In this document: positions 34,150 through 45,429 of the stretch, piece after piece
Layout: each line of letters opens with the position of its first letter
How positions within the stretch are numbered: position 1 is the first letter of the stretch
Position numbers and translations under genes: made by a program
The notes under the pieces: model-generated
Databases searched by the model: none
What the model was told of the DNA's origin: nothing
The model's input: only the letters and a program-made list of their open reading frames with translations
Source of the DNA: Beroe forskalii
Lineage: Eukaryota; Ctenophora; Nuda; Beroida; Beroidae
NCBI GenBank assembly: GCA_011033025.1
Contig: WFMF01000543.1
Span: 47,368-111,367, forward strand
Direction of reading: 5' to 3'
DNA: 64,000 nucleotides

Positions 34150-35732
34150 GTTGCCTTTTTGACACCACTCTATAATTCTAGACACCACTCTTTATCCTTG
34201 ACAGCAAACCTTACCCCTGACACCACTCCAAAATACTTGACACCACTCCAACCTCCTTGACATCACTCTTTATCCTTGACATCAATCCTTATCCTTGTCA
34301 TCACTCTTTATCCTCGACACCACTAATTATCCTTGACACCACTCCTTATTCTTGACACCACTCCACAGTCCTTGACATCCATCTACAATCCTTGACATCA
34401 CTCCTTATCCTTGACACCACTCCAAAATCCTTGACACCACTCCAAACTCCTTGACATCACTCTTTATCCTTGACATCAATCAATGTGTGTGTATAGTGTG
34501 TATAGTATACTTGCAGTGAAGGAAATATATCAAATTAATTCCAAAATCCTTGACAACACTCCAAACTCCTTGACATCACTCTACAATCCTTGACACCACT
34601 CTTTATCCTTGACATCACTCCTTATCCTTGACACCACTCCAAAATCCTTGACACCACTACAAACACCTTGACATCACTCTTTATCCTTGACATCACTCCT
34701 TATCCTTGACTCTTTATCCTTGACACCGCTTCGCAATCCTTGACACCACTCCTTATCCTTGACACCACTCCTTATCCTTGACACCACTCCACAATCCTTG
34801 ACACCACTCCAAAATCTTTGGAGCCACTCGTTATCCTTGACATCACATCTTTTTGTTGATATCATTCTTTATCCTTGACACCACTCCACAAGTCCACAAT
34901 CCTTGACACATCTCCACAATCCTTGGCATCACTCCACAATCCTTGGCATCACTCTACAATCCTTTACACCACTCATTATCCTTGAACCCACTCCTTATCC
35001 TCGACACCACTCCACAATCCTTGACATCACTCTACAATCCTTGACATCACTCTTTATCCTTGACATCACTCTTTATCCTTGACATCACTCTACAATCCTT
35101 AACAACACTCCAACCTACTTGACATCACTCCTTATCCTTGACATCACTCTTTATCCTTGACACCACTCCACAATCCTTGACATCACTCTACAATCCTTTA
35201 CACCACTCAAACCTCCTTGACATCACTCTTTATCCTTGACATCACTCCTTATCCTTGACATCACTCCTTATGCTTGACATCACTCTTTATCCTCGACACC
35301 ACTCCACAATCCTTGACATCACTCAACAATCCTTTACACCACTCATTATCCTTGACACCACTCCTTTTTCTTGACACCACTCCACAGTCCTTGATATCAC
35401 TCTACAATCCTTGACATAACTCCAAATCCTTGAAATCACTCTTTATCCTTGACATCACTCCTTATCCTTGACATAACTGTTCATCCTTGACACCAATCCA
35501 CAATCCTTGAAATCACTCTACAATCCTTGACACTACTCCAAACTCCTTGACATCACTCTTTATCATTGACATCACTCCCAATCCTTGACGTCACGCTTTA
35601 TCCTTTAGACCACTCCACAATTCTTGACTCCACTCAACAATCCTTGGCATCACTCCACAATCCCTAACATCACTCTACAATCCTTGACACCACTCCAAAA
35701 TCATTGAAATCATTCTACAATCCTTTGAAATC
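34150..35732. repeat. CCTTGACATCACTC minisatellite, left part (20-bp unit)
   Basis: About 75 units of CCTTGACA(C/T)CACTC followed by CACAAT, TACAAT, TTTAT or CTTAT. One unrelated insert of about 60 bp lies at 34485-34545. The array is interrupted at 35733 by the foldback element and continues at 39145. Confidence 0.92.
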
Positions 35733-38700
35733 TAGCATACGTAGATATTTAAATGCATTCTAAGAAAAATTATTGCATGGTTAGGCATTATTGCATCTTA
35801 AATCAAATGAACGCAATAATCTTTCTTACAATGCAATCATATCACTGTATTTTATTGCCTCACTATCGAAATTATTGCATCTTTTGTGATCTTCAGTACC
35901 TTAGGGAATATAAATGCATTGTTAGAGATATTATTGCACAAGGAAGTAGATTACAACTTGATGCCATAATTATTGCATTGTAGTGTGGATTATTGCAAAT
36001 GGATGGAGCTATATATAATCCTTCCCTTGCAATTATAAATGCATTGTTAGAGATATTATTGCACTAGGAAGTAGATAACGACTTGATGCCATAATTATTG
36101 CATTGTAGCGTGGATTATTGCAAATGGATGGAGCTTTATATAATCCTTCCCCTTGCGATTATAAATGCATTGTTAGAGATATTATTGCACTAGGAAGTAG
36201 ATAACGACTTGATGCCAAAATTATTGCATTGTAGCATGGATTATTGCAAATGGATGGAGCTATATATAATCCTTCCCTTGCAATTATAAATGCACTGTTA
36301 GAGATATTATTGCACTAGGAAGTCGATCAAGTAGAGTAAATTATAGCATTCAGACCTAAACAGCAATAGAACAATGAAAGGCATTTATATCATATCATAA
36401 CATTATGTGTTAATTAGATTACACACATACACTCGTCACTCAAACATGAGTCCTGTTGTTCTGCTGAGAGGCGAGAGCCAGATACTATTTCATCCAAACG
36501 TATTTTACAGGAAACTTGAAAGCATTGGGTGATTTGTTAATGAATATTGAATGTTCACCAAATCAGAACAAATGAAGATGTTGGTTTGAAATTAAAATAA
36601 AATCAATGTTACATTATACGATGTGTAATGTGTATATAGCTTTCAGGTAATTGTATCAAATAGGTATATTATAATCAAGATACAACTTTATACAGCTAAA
36701 ATGCGTCTGTTTTAAAGTTGATCATATCAAAATATACATACTGCTTATTATTTATCATACCTTATTATTTAACTCACAGCCCGTTCGCCGAGTTTGAAAT
36801 CCGCCGGAGCAGCCTCGTACTTTTTCGGATCATTAAAAGATTAAATAGTACTACACGGATATCGGTGTCGATTTTCCATATTCCACTCGGCTTCGCCTCG
36901 AGGAATATTCACCAATCCACACCTCAATAGTGTGTAGTAACAACATATTATTTACCTTCTAGGTAGATAGTAAGGTCACGTTTTGAAGAACACTGGGAAT
37001 ATAGCAATGCCAAAATGGTTTTATTATAGTCATTTTTTGGCACTGTAGTTGCCCTTTTTAAAGTGGAACTGTTTTAGCGTGCATAATGGATATAAAGGAG
37101 CACTGCGTAAACCTCCTTAGAAGTTGCATAATAATTTATTATTTAACTCACAGCCCGTTCGCCGAGTTTGAAATCCGTATTCCACTCGGCTTCGCCTCGA
37201 GGAATATTCACCAATCCACACCTCTATAGTGTGTAGTAACATGATATTCACCATGTGGTGGGGTTATTCCGGTTGAATAAAAACGTGTTATTTAGAGTTT
37301 TTTGTCGTATTACTCCACCTTTTTAGTATTATTCACACTTTTACCATGTTATTCCACTCTTACACCGTGTTATTTGCCATTTTTATGGTGTTATTCAACA
37401 CTTTTTGATACGACAGAACGTCCTTTTCTGCTGGGAGAGCTGGCACACTGCTAATTTGCCTGATCAGTAGATAATTGCTCTCCACCAAAAAAGTGATACA
37501 ACGGAACGTCCTTTCATGAACTGTACAGAATGCTAAAAATCTCAGCCTTTTAAAGGCTCAAAGCTTTGTAAGTTTGTACGCGGTGAATAATATCGTTGTC
37601 ACAACTCATAATAAAACAACACGTATTTTTCAACTCAGGGCTACATCGTTTTTTAACAAATTTCCATTCAACTCAGCCTTCGGCTTCGGTGAATAATGCG
37701 ATTTATGCAACGCTTCGCTCATGGCATAAATCATGTGATAACTCTATATTATGCACGGGCAACAGTGCGTAATAAATTGTTTTGAACGGTATATTAACAA
37801 TGACGATCTAACGGTATAATAATGTCTATCTATAGGAATTTTGAAGACACTGCATAAATCTGCCTAGAAGGTAAATAATATGTTGTTACTACACACTATT
37901 GAGGTGTGGATTGGTGCATATTCCTCGAGGAGAAGCCGAGTGGAATATGGAAATCCACACCGATATCCGTGTGTAGTCACACTAATATTTAACGATCCGA
38001 AAAAAAGTACGAGGCTGCTCCATAAACTGGATTTCAAACTCGGCGAACGGGCTGTGAGTGTGAGTTAAATAATAAGGTATGATAAATTATAAGCAGTATG
38101 TATATTATTATATGATCAACTTTAGAACAGACGCATTTTAGTTGTATAAAGTTGTATCTTGATTATAATATACCTATTTGATACAATTACCTGAAAGCTA
38201 TATACACATTACACATCGTATAATGTAACATTGATTTTATTTTAATTTCAAACCAACATCTTCATTTGTTCTGATTTGGTGAACATTCAATATTCATTAA
38301 CAAATCACCCAATGCTTTCAAGTTTCCTGTAAAATACGTTTGGATGAAATAAAGTATCTGGCTCTCGCCTCTCAGCAGAACAACAGGACTCATGTTTGAG
38401 TGACGAGTGTATGTGTAATCTAATTAACACATAATGTTATGATATGATATAAATGCCTTTCATTGTTCTATTGCTGTTTAGGTCTGAATGCTATAATTTA
38501 CTCTACTTGATCGACTTCCTAGTGCAATAATATCTCTAACAGTGCATTTATAATTGCAAGGGAAGGATTATATATAGCTCCATCCATTTGCAATAATCCA
38601 TGCTACAATGCAATAATTTTGGCATCAAGTCGTTATCTACTTCCTAGTGCAATAATATCTCTAACAATGCATTTATAATCGCAAGGGGAAGGATTATATA

Positions 38701-39107
38701 AAGCTCCATCCATTTGCAATAATCCACGCTACAATGCAATAATTATGGCATCAAGTCGTTATCTACTTCCTAGTGCAATAATATCTCTAACAATGCATTT
38801 ATAATTGCAAGGGGAAGGATTATATATAGCTCCATCCATTTGCAATAATCCACACTACAATGCAATAATTATGGCATCAAGTTGTAATCTACTTCCTTGT
38901 GCAATAATATCTCTAACAATGCATTTATATTCCCTGAGGTACTGAAGATTACAAAAAGATGCAATAATTTCGATAGTGAGGCAATAAAAATAAAGTGATA
39001 TGATTGCATTGTAAGAAAGATTATTGCGTTCATTTGATTTAAGATGCAATAATGCCTAACCATGCAATAATTTTTCTTAGAATGCATTTAAATATCTACG
39101 TATGCTA
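35733..39107. mobile_element. 3.4-kb foldback element with arms of about 1.2 kb
   Basis: Left arm about 35733-36966 and right arm about 37863-39107 are near-identical inverted copies; the ends read TAGCATACGTAGATATTTAA and its complement. If the outer TA is the target duplication, the inverted repeats start GCATACG, as in TA-inserting elements, but I cannot exclude other reads. Each arm contains a tandem repeat of about 125 bp (36 kb side: units start near 35911, 36036, 36162 and 36287) and is dense in ATTATTGCA and TGCAATAAT. The centre (36967-37862) repeats an arm segment (CAGCCCGTTCGCCGAGTTTG at about 36778 and 37149) and has no coding capacity. Non-autonomous. Confidence 0.88.
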
Positions 39108-39144
39108 TAATTTTGCTTGATATGCGAGAGCCAGCGTGAAATGG

Positions 39145-39535
39145 GGGCTTAACAACACTCCAACCTACTTGACATCACTCTTTATCCTTGACATCACTCC
39201 TTATCCTTGACATCACATTTTATCCTTGACACCACTCCACAATCCTTGACATCACTCTACAATCCTTGACACCACTCAAACCTCCTTGACATCACTCTTT
39301 ATCCTTGACATCACTCCTTATCCTTGACATCACTCCTTATCCCTGTATCCCTGACGTCACGCTTTATCCTTGACACCACTCCACAATCCTTGACACCACT
39401 CCAAAATTCTTGAAATCACTCTTTATCCTTGACACCACTCCACAATCCTTGACATCACTCCACAATCCTTGACACCGCGGCACAATCCTTTACACCATTC
39501 CTTATCCTTGACGTCACTCCTTATCCTTGACACCT
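39145..39535. repeat. CCTTGACATCACTC minisatellite, right part
   Basis: About 19 units of the same 20-bp repeat as 34150-35732. Its first 200 bp follow the order of variant units found at about 35098-35300 closely, starting TTAACAACACTCCAACCTAC, so this flank is a duplicate of an internal part of the left array rather than a simple continuation. Confidence 0.88.
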
Positions 39536-40040
39536 TAAAAATGCTTTCAAAATGAGTAACTCTTAAATTGGCAGGATACGAATTTTTGAAATACTTCTTC
39601 TTTTAATTCATGAAATTTTGCAAAGGTGCCGATTTAAAAATCCATAAATTGGCCGCTTTTTATCCAATTTGAAAATGATTTTTGCGAGGATATTCGTTAA
39701 ACAGTGACATTCATCCCTTCAATTGGTGTGAAAATCATTAAGATTTGACCACCACAACTTGAGTTATGATCGTTCTACGATAATGCACAGAAATCATTTT
39801 TGCTGTGACGCAAAGCGTTGACGTAGTCGGTTTTCAAAAGATACAAGTTTCAATCAGCTATTCATTCTATGATGAAATTAAGATGAATGACTGTTTCTAA
39901 TCTAAAATCGTCTGGAAATTATCGTTCAACCATTTATTTTGAGTTCACTAGTACGGTTTTTGCTATAGGCTCTAATGCAAGTGCGAATCATTTTGATACA
40001 CCCTAAGTATTTAAACTGAGTCGGCTGTGTATTTCGAGTC
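39536..40040. other. No gene recognised
   Basis: AT-rich sequence with no motif-bearing open frame. Confidence 0.5.
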
Positions 40041-40589
40041 CCTTGTAAAGAGTAGACTGGAGTATACTGTTGCCCTGTTTGGGATCCCCATTTGATCAAG
40101 GAAATTCAAGCCGTGGAATCAATCCAGCGATACTTTACCAAACGCATTGCTGGGACCAAGGATCTTGACTACTGGGACTGTCTGAAGAAGTTAAAGCTGA
40201 TATCTCTCCAACGCAGAAAAGAACGGTACACCGTAACCCATACATGGAAGATTCTGCAGGAAGAGGCCCCGAACAGCACAAGTTTGGAATTCTACACCAA
40301 TGAACGTCTTGGAGTCCGAGCAAAAATCCTGCCATTCAATTACAAGGCACAGCGCTCGGTTTCCACTGCTTACGACAATTCATTTGGGGTTAAATCTGCT
40401 CGTCTTTGGAACTTGCTCCCTAAGCAAGTCAACTCAGTTATGGAGCTAGAGGAATTAAAAATAGCTCTGGGAGAATTTCTTGCACAATTCCCGGATAAGC
40501 CACCGTTTACGGGTAACACACCTCCAAACAGCAACTCCTCACTCGACTGGAGCTGTGAACGAGGAGATGGAGTACGTGGACATCACTGA
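40041..40589 (+). pseudogene. Non-LTR reverse transcriptase C-terminal remnant
   Basis: Encodes the thumb/C-terminal region typical of CR1/jockey-group RTs. LVKSRLEY in one frame, then after a 1-base shift near 40070 CCPVWDPHLIKEIQAVESIQ and KRIAGTKDL, then YWDCLKKLKLISLQRRKERY, YKAQRSVSTAYDNSFGVKSA and RLWNLLPKQV, ending at TGA 40587-40589. It belongs to neither group A, B nor C of this window. The palm is absent, so it is a fragment carried inside the 9.8-kb element. Confidence 0.82.
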
Positions 40590-41524
40590 TCCCAACTGCG
40601 ATCCCTGCTGAACCCTTCAAAATGTTTCAAAATGTATGTAAGTAGGTGATTCAACGCATCTTAAGGAAGGGACATTATATTGTAAAATCGGTAAAAGTCG
40701 GTAAATCGGTAAGAAATTACCGATTTTCACCGATTTTACTGATTTTTAGCCGTAATAAATCTAAAATTTTCGTTATTAATTGATATGGAGTTGTCTGACT
40801 CGGTATCCAATTTTTTAAGGAGTCAACCGTGGATATTGCGAAAATTAATGTCAAGTTAAGTAGCTAACGATGCTGATGATTGGTGTTACAACCATGAGAC
40901 TAAAGTGTTGTATCAGTGTATATAACTCGCTCCTTATTCCATAAGTACTTTAGTAGAGCACTTTCAAGTGGATTGTAGTCCCTGAACTTGTATTGTAATA
41001 TATTTTATATTTATTTCATAATGTACGATTAACAAACGAATGGGAGTGTTATATCGAAAATTATCACACGAGGCGTCAGCCGAGTTTGACAATTTTCGAT
41101 ATCACACGATCCATGAGTTTGTTAATTGTATTATTACCCGACAAAACAGTGCTCCCTACCACTCGGGTCTGACGACCCTCGTCTGAATTCAACGTTTTTA
41201 TAGATTTTCGAGTGCTCCTTCATAAAATCAACAATTTATTTAGCGATATTCTGCCACTGTTCAGTAGTCCTATAAAGGAGTGATATATCGATAATTATAA
41301 CACTGGAGTTTGAGCCACGGGAGGGTAATAATTAATAACATTAGATAAAGTGAATTTCACTAACCAATAAGTAAAAATTCGAGTTTTATCCTGCCAAAAT
41401 TTCTTCTCTCTCGAATTTCTCTCCGAAACACCTTCTTTGTTGCATCTTAAACCCGATGTGTAAAATAACGTACACTGACTTACACACAAAACGCTTTTCT
41501 ACACTCTAAGACCACATTTCAGCA
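40590..41524. other. Non-coding stretch with short inverted repeats
   Basis: Includes facing copies of a phrase based on AAATCGGTAA/TTACCGATTT at 40690-40740, and an inverted pair TATCGAAAATTATCACAC/GACAATTTTCGATA at about 41052-41105. No gene recognised. Confidence 0.5.
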
Positions 41525-41824
41525 CTTTTTTCGCAGCTTAAGTCACATTTTTGACCCCCTTTGTGGTCTTTTTGACACTTTTTGGCGCGTTTTTGACGCT
41601 TTTTTGACGCTTTTTGGCGCGTTTTTTAGCATTTTTTGACACTATTTGTCGCATTTTTGGACGCTTTTTGTCGCGTTTTGACACTTTTTGACACTTTTTG
41701 TCGCATTTTTGGACGCTTTTTGTCGCGTTTTGACACTTTTTGACGCTTTTTGTCACGTTTTTGGACGCTTTGTGACACTCTCTGGACATTTTTCGTGCAC
41801 ACTTCAACCGAAATTGACGTTTTT
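41525..41824. repeat. Right subterminal TTTTTGNCGC array
   Basis: Repeats such as TTTTTGTCGCGTTTTGACAC and TTTTGGACGC, in the same + orientation as the left array (32100-32490) rather than inverted. The 105-codon minus frame rich in Lys is a repeat product. Confidence 0.88.
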
Positions 41825-41851
41825 GTCGCCGTCCCCCTAGAAATGGGGGGT

Positions 41852-42468
41852 ACATTAGAAACCTTGGAATTTACATGGATTCTGGGTTAACCTTGAATAA
41901 GCATGTTACTGAGTTAAAAAAGAAATCTTTCAGGACAATCCGAAATATCAATAAAATTCGCTTTCTGCTCAGTAAGGATCAACTTAAGACTGTGATCAAT
42001 TCCTTGGTGGTCTCCTGCTTGGATTATTGTAATGCATTGTATTTTGGTATTTCTGAAAAGTTACTCTACCAGTTACAACTCATTCAAAATGCTTGCTCCA
42101 AAACTGTGACTGGAAAGTATAAGCATGATCACTTGGAAAATGACTTAAATGATTTGCATTGGCTCAATGTCAGGAAACGTGTTATATTCAAGTTAAGTCT
42201 GTTGTCATATAAATCTGTAGTTGGTCTTGCTCCTAAGTATCTACAAGATCTTTTTACTTATGAACATCATGGCCACTATCTTAAACTAATTGTCCCTATT
42301 TGTAGTTCAAAGTATGGTTTCCATAGCTTTAGTGTAATTGGTCCCAAATTGATGAATCGTTTGCCAGTTGATATTACTACAGCTAATGATGTTGATTCTT
42401 TTAAGAGACTCTTGAAGACTTATCTTTTTAACACATCTGATATTGACATCAAGAAACTCATAGCATGA
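41852..42468 (+). pseudogene. ORF2 of retrotransposon C, second part (C-terminal domain)
   Basis: Continues the frame broken at 32036: RNLGIYMDSGLTLNKHV, then SCLDYCNALYFGI, LTKRVIF-like helical segments and a Cys-poor C-terminus ending KKLIA, stop TGA 42466-42468. It aligns along its whole length with the last 205 residues of the intact ORF2 of element B. No frameshift is present in this part. Confidence 0.9.
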
Positions 42469-42725
42469 TTATTTTGAAATTTGTTAGATACAGTATTTAT
42501 TTGATATTTGATTTACCTTTAATTAAATGCTTATTTGAATTTCCTTATCCTTGGGCTTTTCTGTTTAGACTTAGCTCTCTGTTCAGCATGTTATCTTTAC
42601 TGGTATTAACTTTTCTGTTATTTTTAACTTAGCTTTTCTATTTGGCTTAGCACTACTGAGTATAAGCTTGCTTGATAGTAGTGCTTTATAATAGCAATTT
42701 TTATTTTATTTATTTATTTATATAG
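42469..42725 (+). mobile_element. 3' UTR and tail of retrotransposon C
   Basis: AT-rich 3' UTR that ends in a TTTTATTTTATTTATTTATT run at about 42704-42723. The remaining 90 bp to the splice acceptor at 42816 are taken as host intron. The 3' end is thus a T/A microsatellite-like tail, different from the (TAA)n of element B. Confidence 0.6.
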
Positions 42726-42816
42726 TATTATTCTATTGAAATTCAGTTAGAGATTTCCAATACTATTGACTTATTATTAAGCCATTCTCTTATTACTTTT
42801 ATCTTCCTGTTCACAG

Positions 42817-43305
42817 CGGTTGCACAGCGTGTACCCAATTCCTGCCATTAAGAGAGGCATGATAAAGTTGGTGTGTACGGATGACATCGAAGTGAAGGAC
42901 GAAGTCATAACACCCCTCCCTGATGACTTTGACCTCTCTCCTCCTAAGAAGTCTCCGAAGAAGGGAGGAGGTGGGGTGGTTTCCCCTGCACTCTGGGATG
43001 TGGGAAATGTGGTGGAACTTGCTCCTGATGTTACCAAGATCACCCTCAGTATCTCGGAGCTCAGGGACAAGATCAAGTGTGTCAGTAACCAGAAATCTGA
43101 ATGATGTTTTGTACTCAAAGGAGGGGCGACGGGCAAGACATACCTGTTCAGACTTATGTAAACTGTATTGTATAAACGTATTTAAGGAACATGATGGTCC
43201 TGATGCTGTGGTGGTGGTTTTATGATCTTGTATTATTCAGACTTCAGACATAACAGTAATTGTAACTTTATATTAATTGTATAATATGTAGACATTTTAA
43301 ATAAA
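42817..43305 (+). CDS. Terminal coding exon and 3' UTR of an unidentified host gene
   Basis: A pyrimidine-rich tract and CAG (42814-42816) form a strong splice acceptor. The frame opens at once (RLHSVYPIPAIKRGMIKLVC), continues through an acidic stretch and a Lys/Gly-rich stretch (PPKKSPKKGGGG), and ends with TGA at 43102-43104. An AATAAA signal lies at 43300-43305. Codon choice is GC-richer than the flanks, as expected for a real exon. I do not recognise the protein. Upstream exons are not found in this window with any confidence; the preceding intron contains retrotransposon C and everything nested in it, so they may lie far upstream or outside. Confidence 0.72.
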
Positions 43306-44605
43306 TTAGACATGATGAAAATACCGTTTGTCACATTTTTAATCAAACTGTTTATAATCAGCTGATACTGGAAAAGGTGGAATTGTAAATTTGTAAATAA
43401 ATATACGAATGTACAAAGTAAATACTTACTTTTTATATGTTTATATATGTGATAATATTATCTATAGATTTATATTGTGTGTTATTATCTTTTACCAAGA
43501 TAATTACATGAATATTTTCTTCGCATTAAAAACTTAAAATTAATCAAACCACAAGTTATAATTCCATACCTAATATAGAAATTTCTATAGGTAAGTTTAT
43601 AAGGATATAGGATGTAGGACGTAGAATTCAGATACCTTACGAGACATATTTAAAAGGTACGAAATTTGGGGATTTTTCGAAAAAATCCCCATATTTTCGT
43701 TCCCCCAAAATTTCGATCCCCAAAATTATTTCCCCCAAATTAGTTAAATGCGGGTTTGTGATTTGACTACCAGTGCATAAAATATGGAATTCCCAGACAA
43801 ATTTCAATAAGTTTATCAGTGTAGAAGAGTTCAAAATATCTAAAATGCAGTTATTTCAAATAAAACCTTCTACACTCGACTCGATAAAAGGGATCTTGTA
43901 CTGGAAATTCTACTACATCGATCACCTCAGTGATATTGGCCTTTCTGAAGTTCGGATTTATTCCCAAAAGTTACCCTATTTTTTTCGGATTTGAAAAAAG
44001 GCGAAAATCCCCTAATTTAATTTGGGGAACGAAATTTGGGGATTTTTGAAAAAAATCCCCATATTTTCGAACCCCCAAAATTTCGATCCCCGGAATTATT
44101 GTCCCATGTTATTTTATCTTGTAAGGTAGAAGTTTTTTGTGGGACACAGTGATACTGTCAAGGCCCATTTCATTGTTACTAATGTTCTGGATATTAGCTA
44201 TTTTTGTTTGTACCTTGTACAACTTACAAAATTAATCTTCGATTTTGTTTTTGGTATTCAATGTTTACCTACTAGCTTACTAGTAAATGCAATAATCTGA
44301 AAGGTGTTTTCGATATAAGATCATCTCCATTCTCCATGTAAATTTTGTTCTAGATTCTTTGATTCCATTCATGTGTAGTACTCTATTACTGCAACATAAA
44401 AAGTTGGCTCATAGATTTTCAGTGAATTTTGTCATACTTGCATTGGTAATTCGATGTTGTATCAATTCCATTGTCGAAATTTTACTGATACCTAGCTGTT
44501 TTAATCTACTATATATGAGCAGTATGATAGTATTATATTATGATCTACAGACGTTATTACATAACATTGCTGAATTTTCAATGATACCTATCTACTGTGT
44601 TGCAG
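43306..44605. other. Intergenic or intronic stretch with palindromic direct repeats
   Basis: Two direct copies of a unit of about 78 bp (43657-43735 and 44029-44105) flank 300 bp. Each is itself internally palindromic (AAATTTGGGGATTTTT, then AAAATCCCC, then CCCCCAAAATTTCGATCCCC). A 73-codon plus frame between them (43773-43994) has no known motif. The 5' exon and promoter of the Fcf2-like gene should lie in the right part of this stretch, but I cannot place them. Confidence 0.5.
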
Positions 44606-45320
44606 GTATATGGATTGATCATTTAATCATGGATAAATCTGGAACTGATGCCAACCCAGATCTTCAGAAAGGTGTAGAGTACGCACTAGAAGTGTTTAGA
44701 TCGTGCTTTGATGAAAAAGTTGCGAGTAAAGACTCTGAAAATCCAATCATTGAAAACAAAAGTTTCGTTGAGATCAAAAATGGTGAGCAAGTGTCTGATT
44801 GCCTTTCATCTAAAATCGACCCTGGAATTGATCTCGAATCGTTTGAGTATGACAGGAAGCAAGAAGTTGGTGATGTAAAAATAAGTGACTTTGAGAAAAG
44901 TGGAACAAAGAAGAGGAAAGAAAGAAAGCTTGAACGAAGTAAAACTCTTGGTAAGAACTATTTTGATTTCAAGCCATCAGAAATGACAGATGAGCTGAAG
45001 AGGGATTTGAAAATAATCAAAAGCAGAAATCTCATCGGGAAAGGATCATTTTCCAATGTGTCAGATTACAAAAAGAAGCTGCCGTCAGCTGTTCAAATTG
45101 GCACTATTGTCGAGGACAAATCAGAATATTATTCGAGTAGAGTTCCCAAGAAAATGCGACAGAAGACGCTTGTGGACGAACTTGCTGCCGACTTCGATTT
45201 CAGGAAGAAATTGAAGGAAAAGTTCCTTAAAATTCAAAGTAGTAAACCTAAGCGTCTTAGAAAAAGTGGAAAGGGTAAAAGGAAAAAAGCTTGATTTGCT
45301 TTTATCCTTTTAGATTAAAT
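44606..45320 (+). CDS. Fcf2/DNTTIP2-like pre-rRNA processing protein
   Basis: Fcf2-domain proteins act in the nucleolus in early cleavage of the 35S/45S pre-rRNA as part of the small-subunit processome. An acceptor TGTGTTGCAG ends at 44605. The likely start is ATG 44629, giving 221 residues ending at TGA 45292-45294. The acidic N-terminal third is low complexity. From about residue 112 comes the Fcf2 core: NYFDFKPSEMTDELKRDLKI, IKSRNLI, VQIGTIVEDKSEYYSSRVPK and KMRQKTLVDELAADFDFRKK, then a Lys-rich tail (RKSGKGKRKKA). Length is close to yeast Fcf2. The open frame extends upstream to 44359, but that part is hydrophobic and precedes the acceptor, so I treat it as intron. In-frame coding from an earlier exon cannot be excluded. 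ATTAAA at 45314-45319 may be the poly(A) signal. Confidence 0.82.
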
Positions 45321-45429
45321 GAAATATAGGTACCTATTTAATACTTGGACAGCTTTTATATTGGTTATTTGGAGACTAAAAATTTGGTGAAACAGGATGA
45401 AAATTATTGATACAGTATCTTACTATATA

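Larger units (their letters stand above)
32036..41851. mobile_element. 9.8-kb terminal-inverted-repeat element inserted in retrotransposon C
   Basis: The two ends are exact 27-bp inverted copies, beginning ACCCCCCATTTCTAGGGGGA (32036-32062 and 41825-41851). They are flanked by a direct 6-bp repeat ACATTA (32030-32035 and 41852-41857). The interruption falls within a codon series that is perfect on both sides. Inside both ends are arrays of TTTTTGNCGC-type repeats in the same (direct) orientation. The rest is minisatellites, a SINE, an RT remnant and a large foldback element. I see no transposase. Superfamilies with 6-bp duplications include Polinton, IS3EU and Dada, but nothing here assigns it to one. 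Confidence 0.88.

Noticed and set aside
32036-41851. Polinton/Maverick, because of the 6-bp duplication and near 10-kb size
   Set aside because: Inverted repeats are only 27 bp and do not start with AG, and no polymerase, integrase or capsid gene is visible.
44359-44628. N-terminal hydrophobic extension of the Fcf2-like frame
   Set aside because: It precedes a good splice acceptor (44596-44605), is hydrophobic and unlike any Fcf2 protein; treated as intron.
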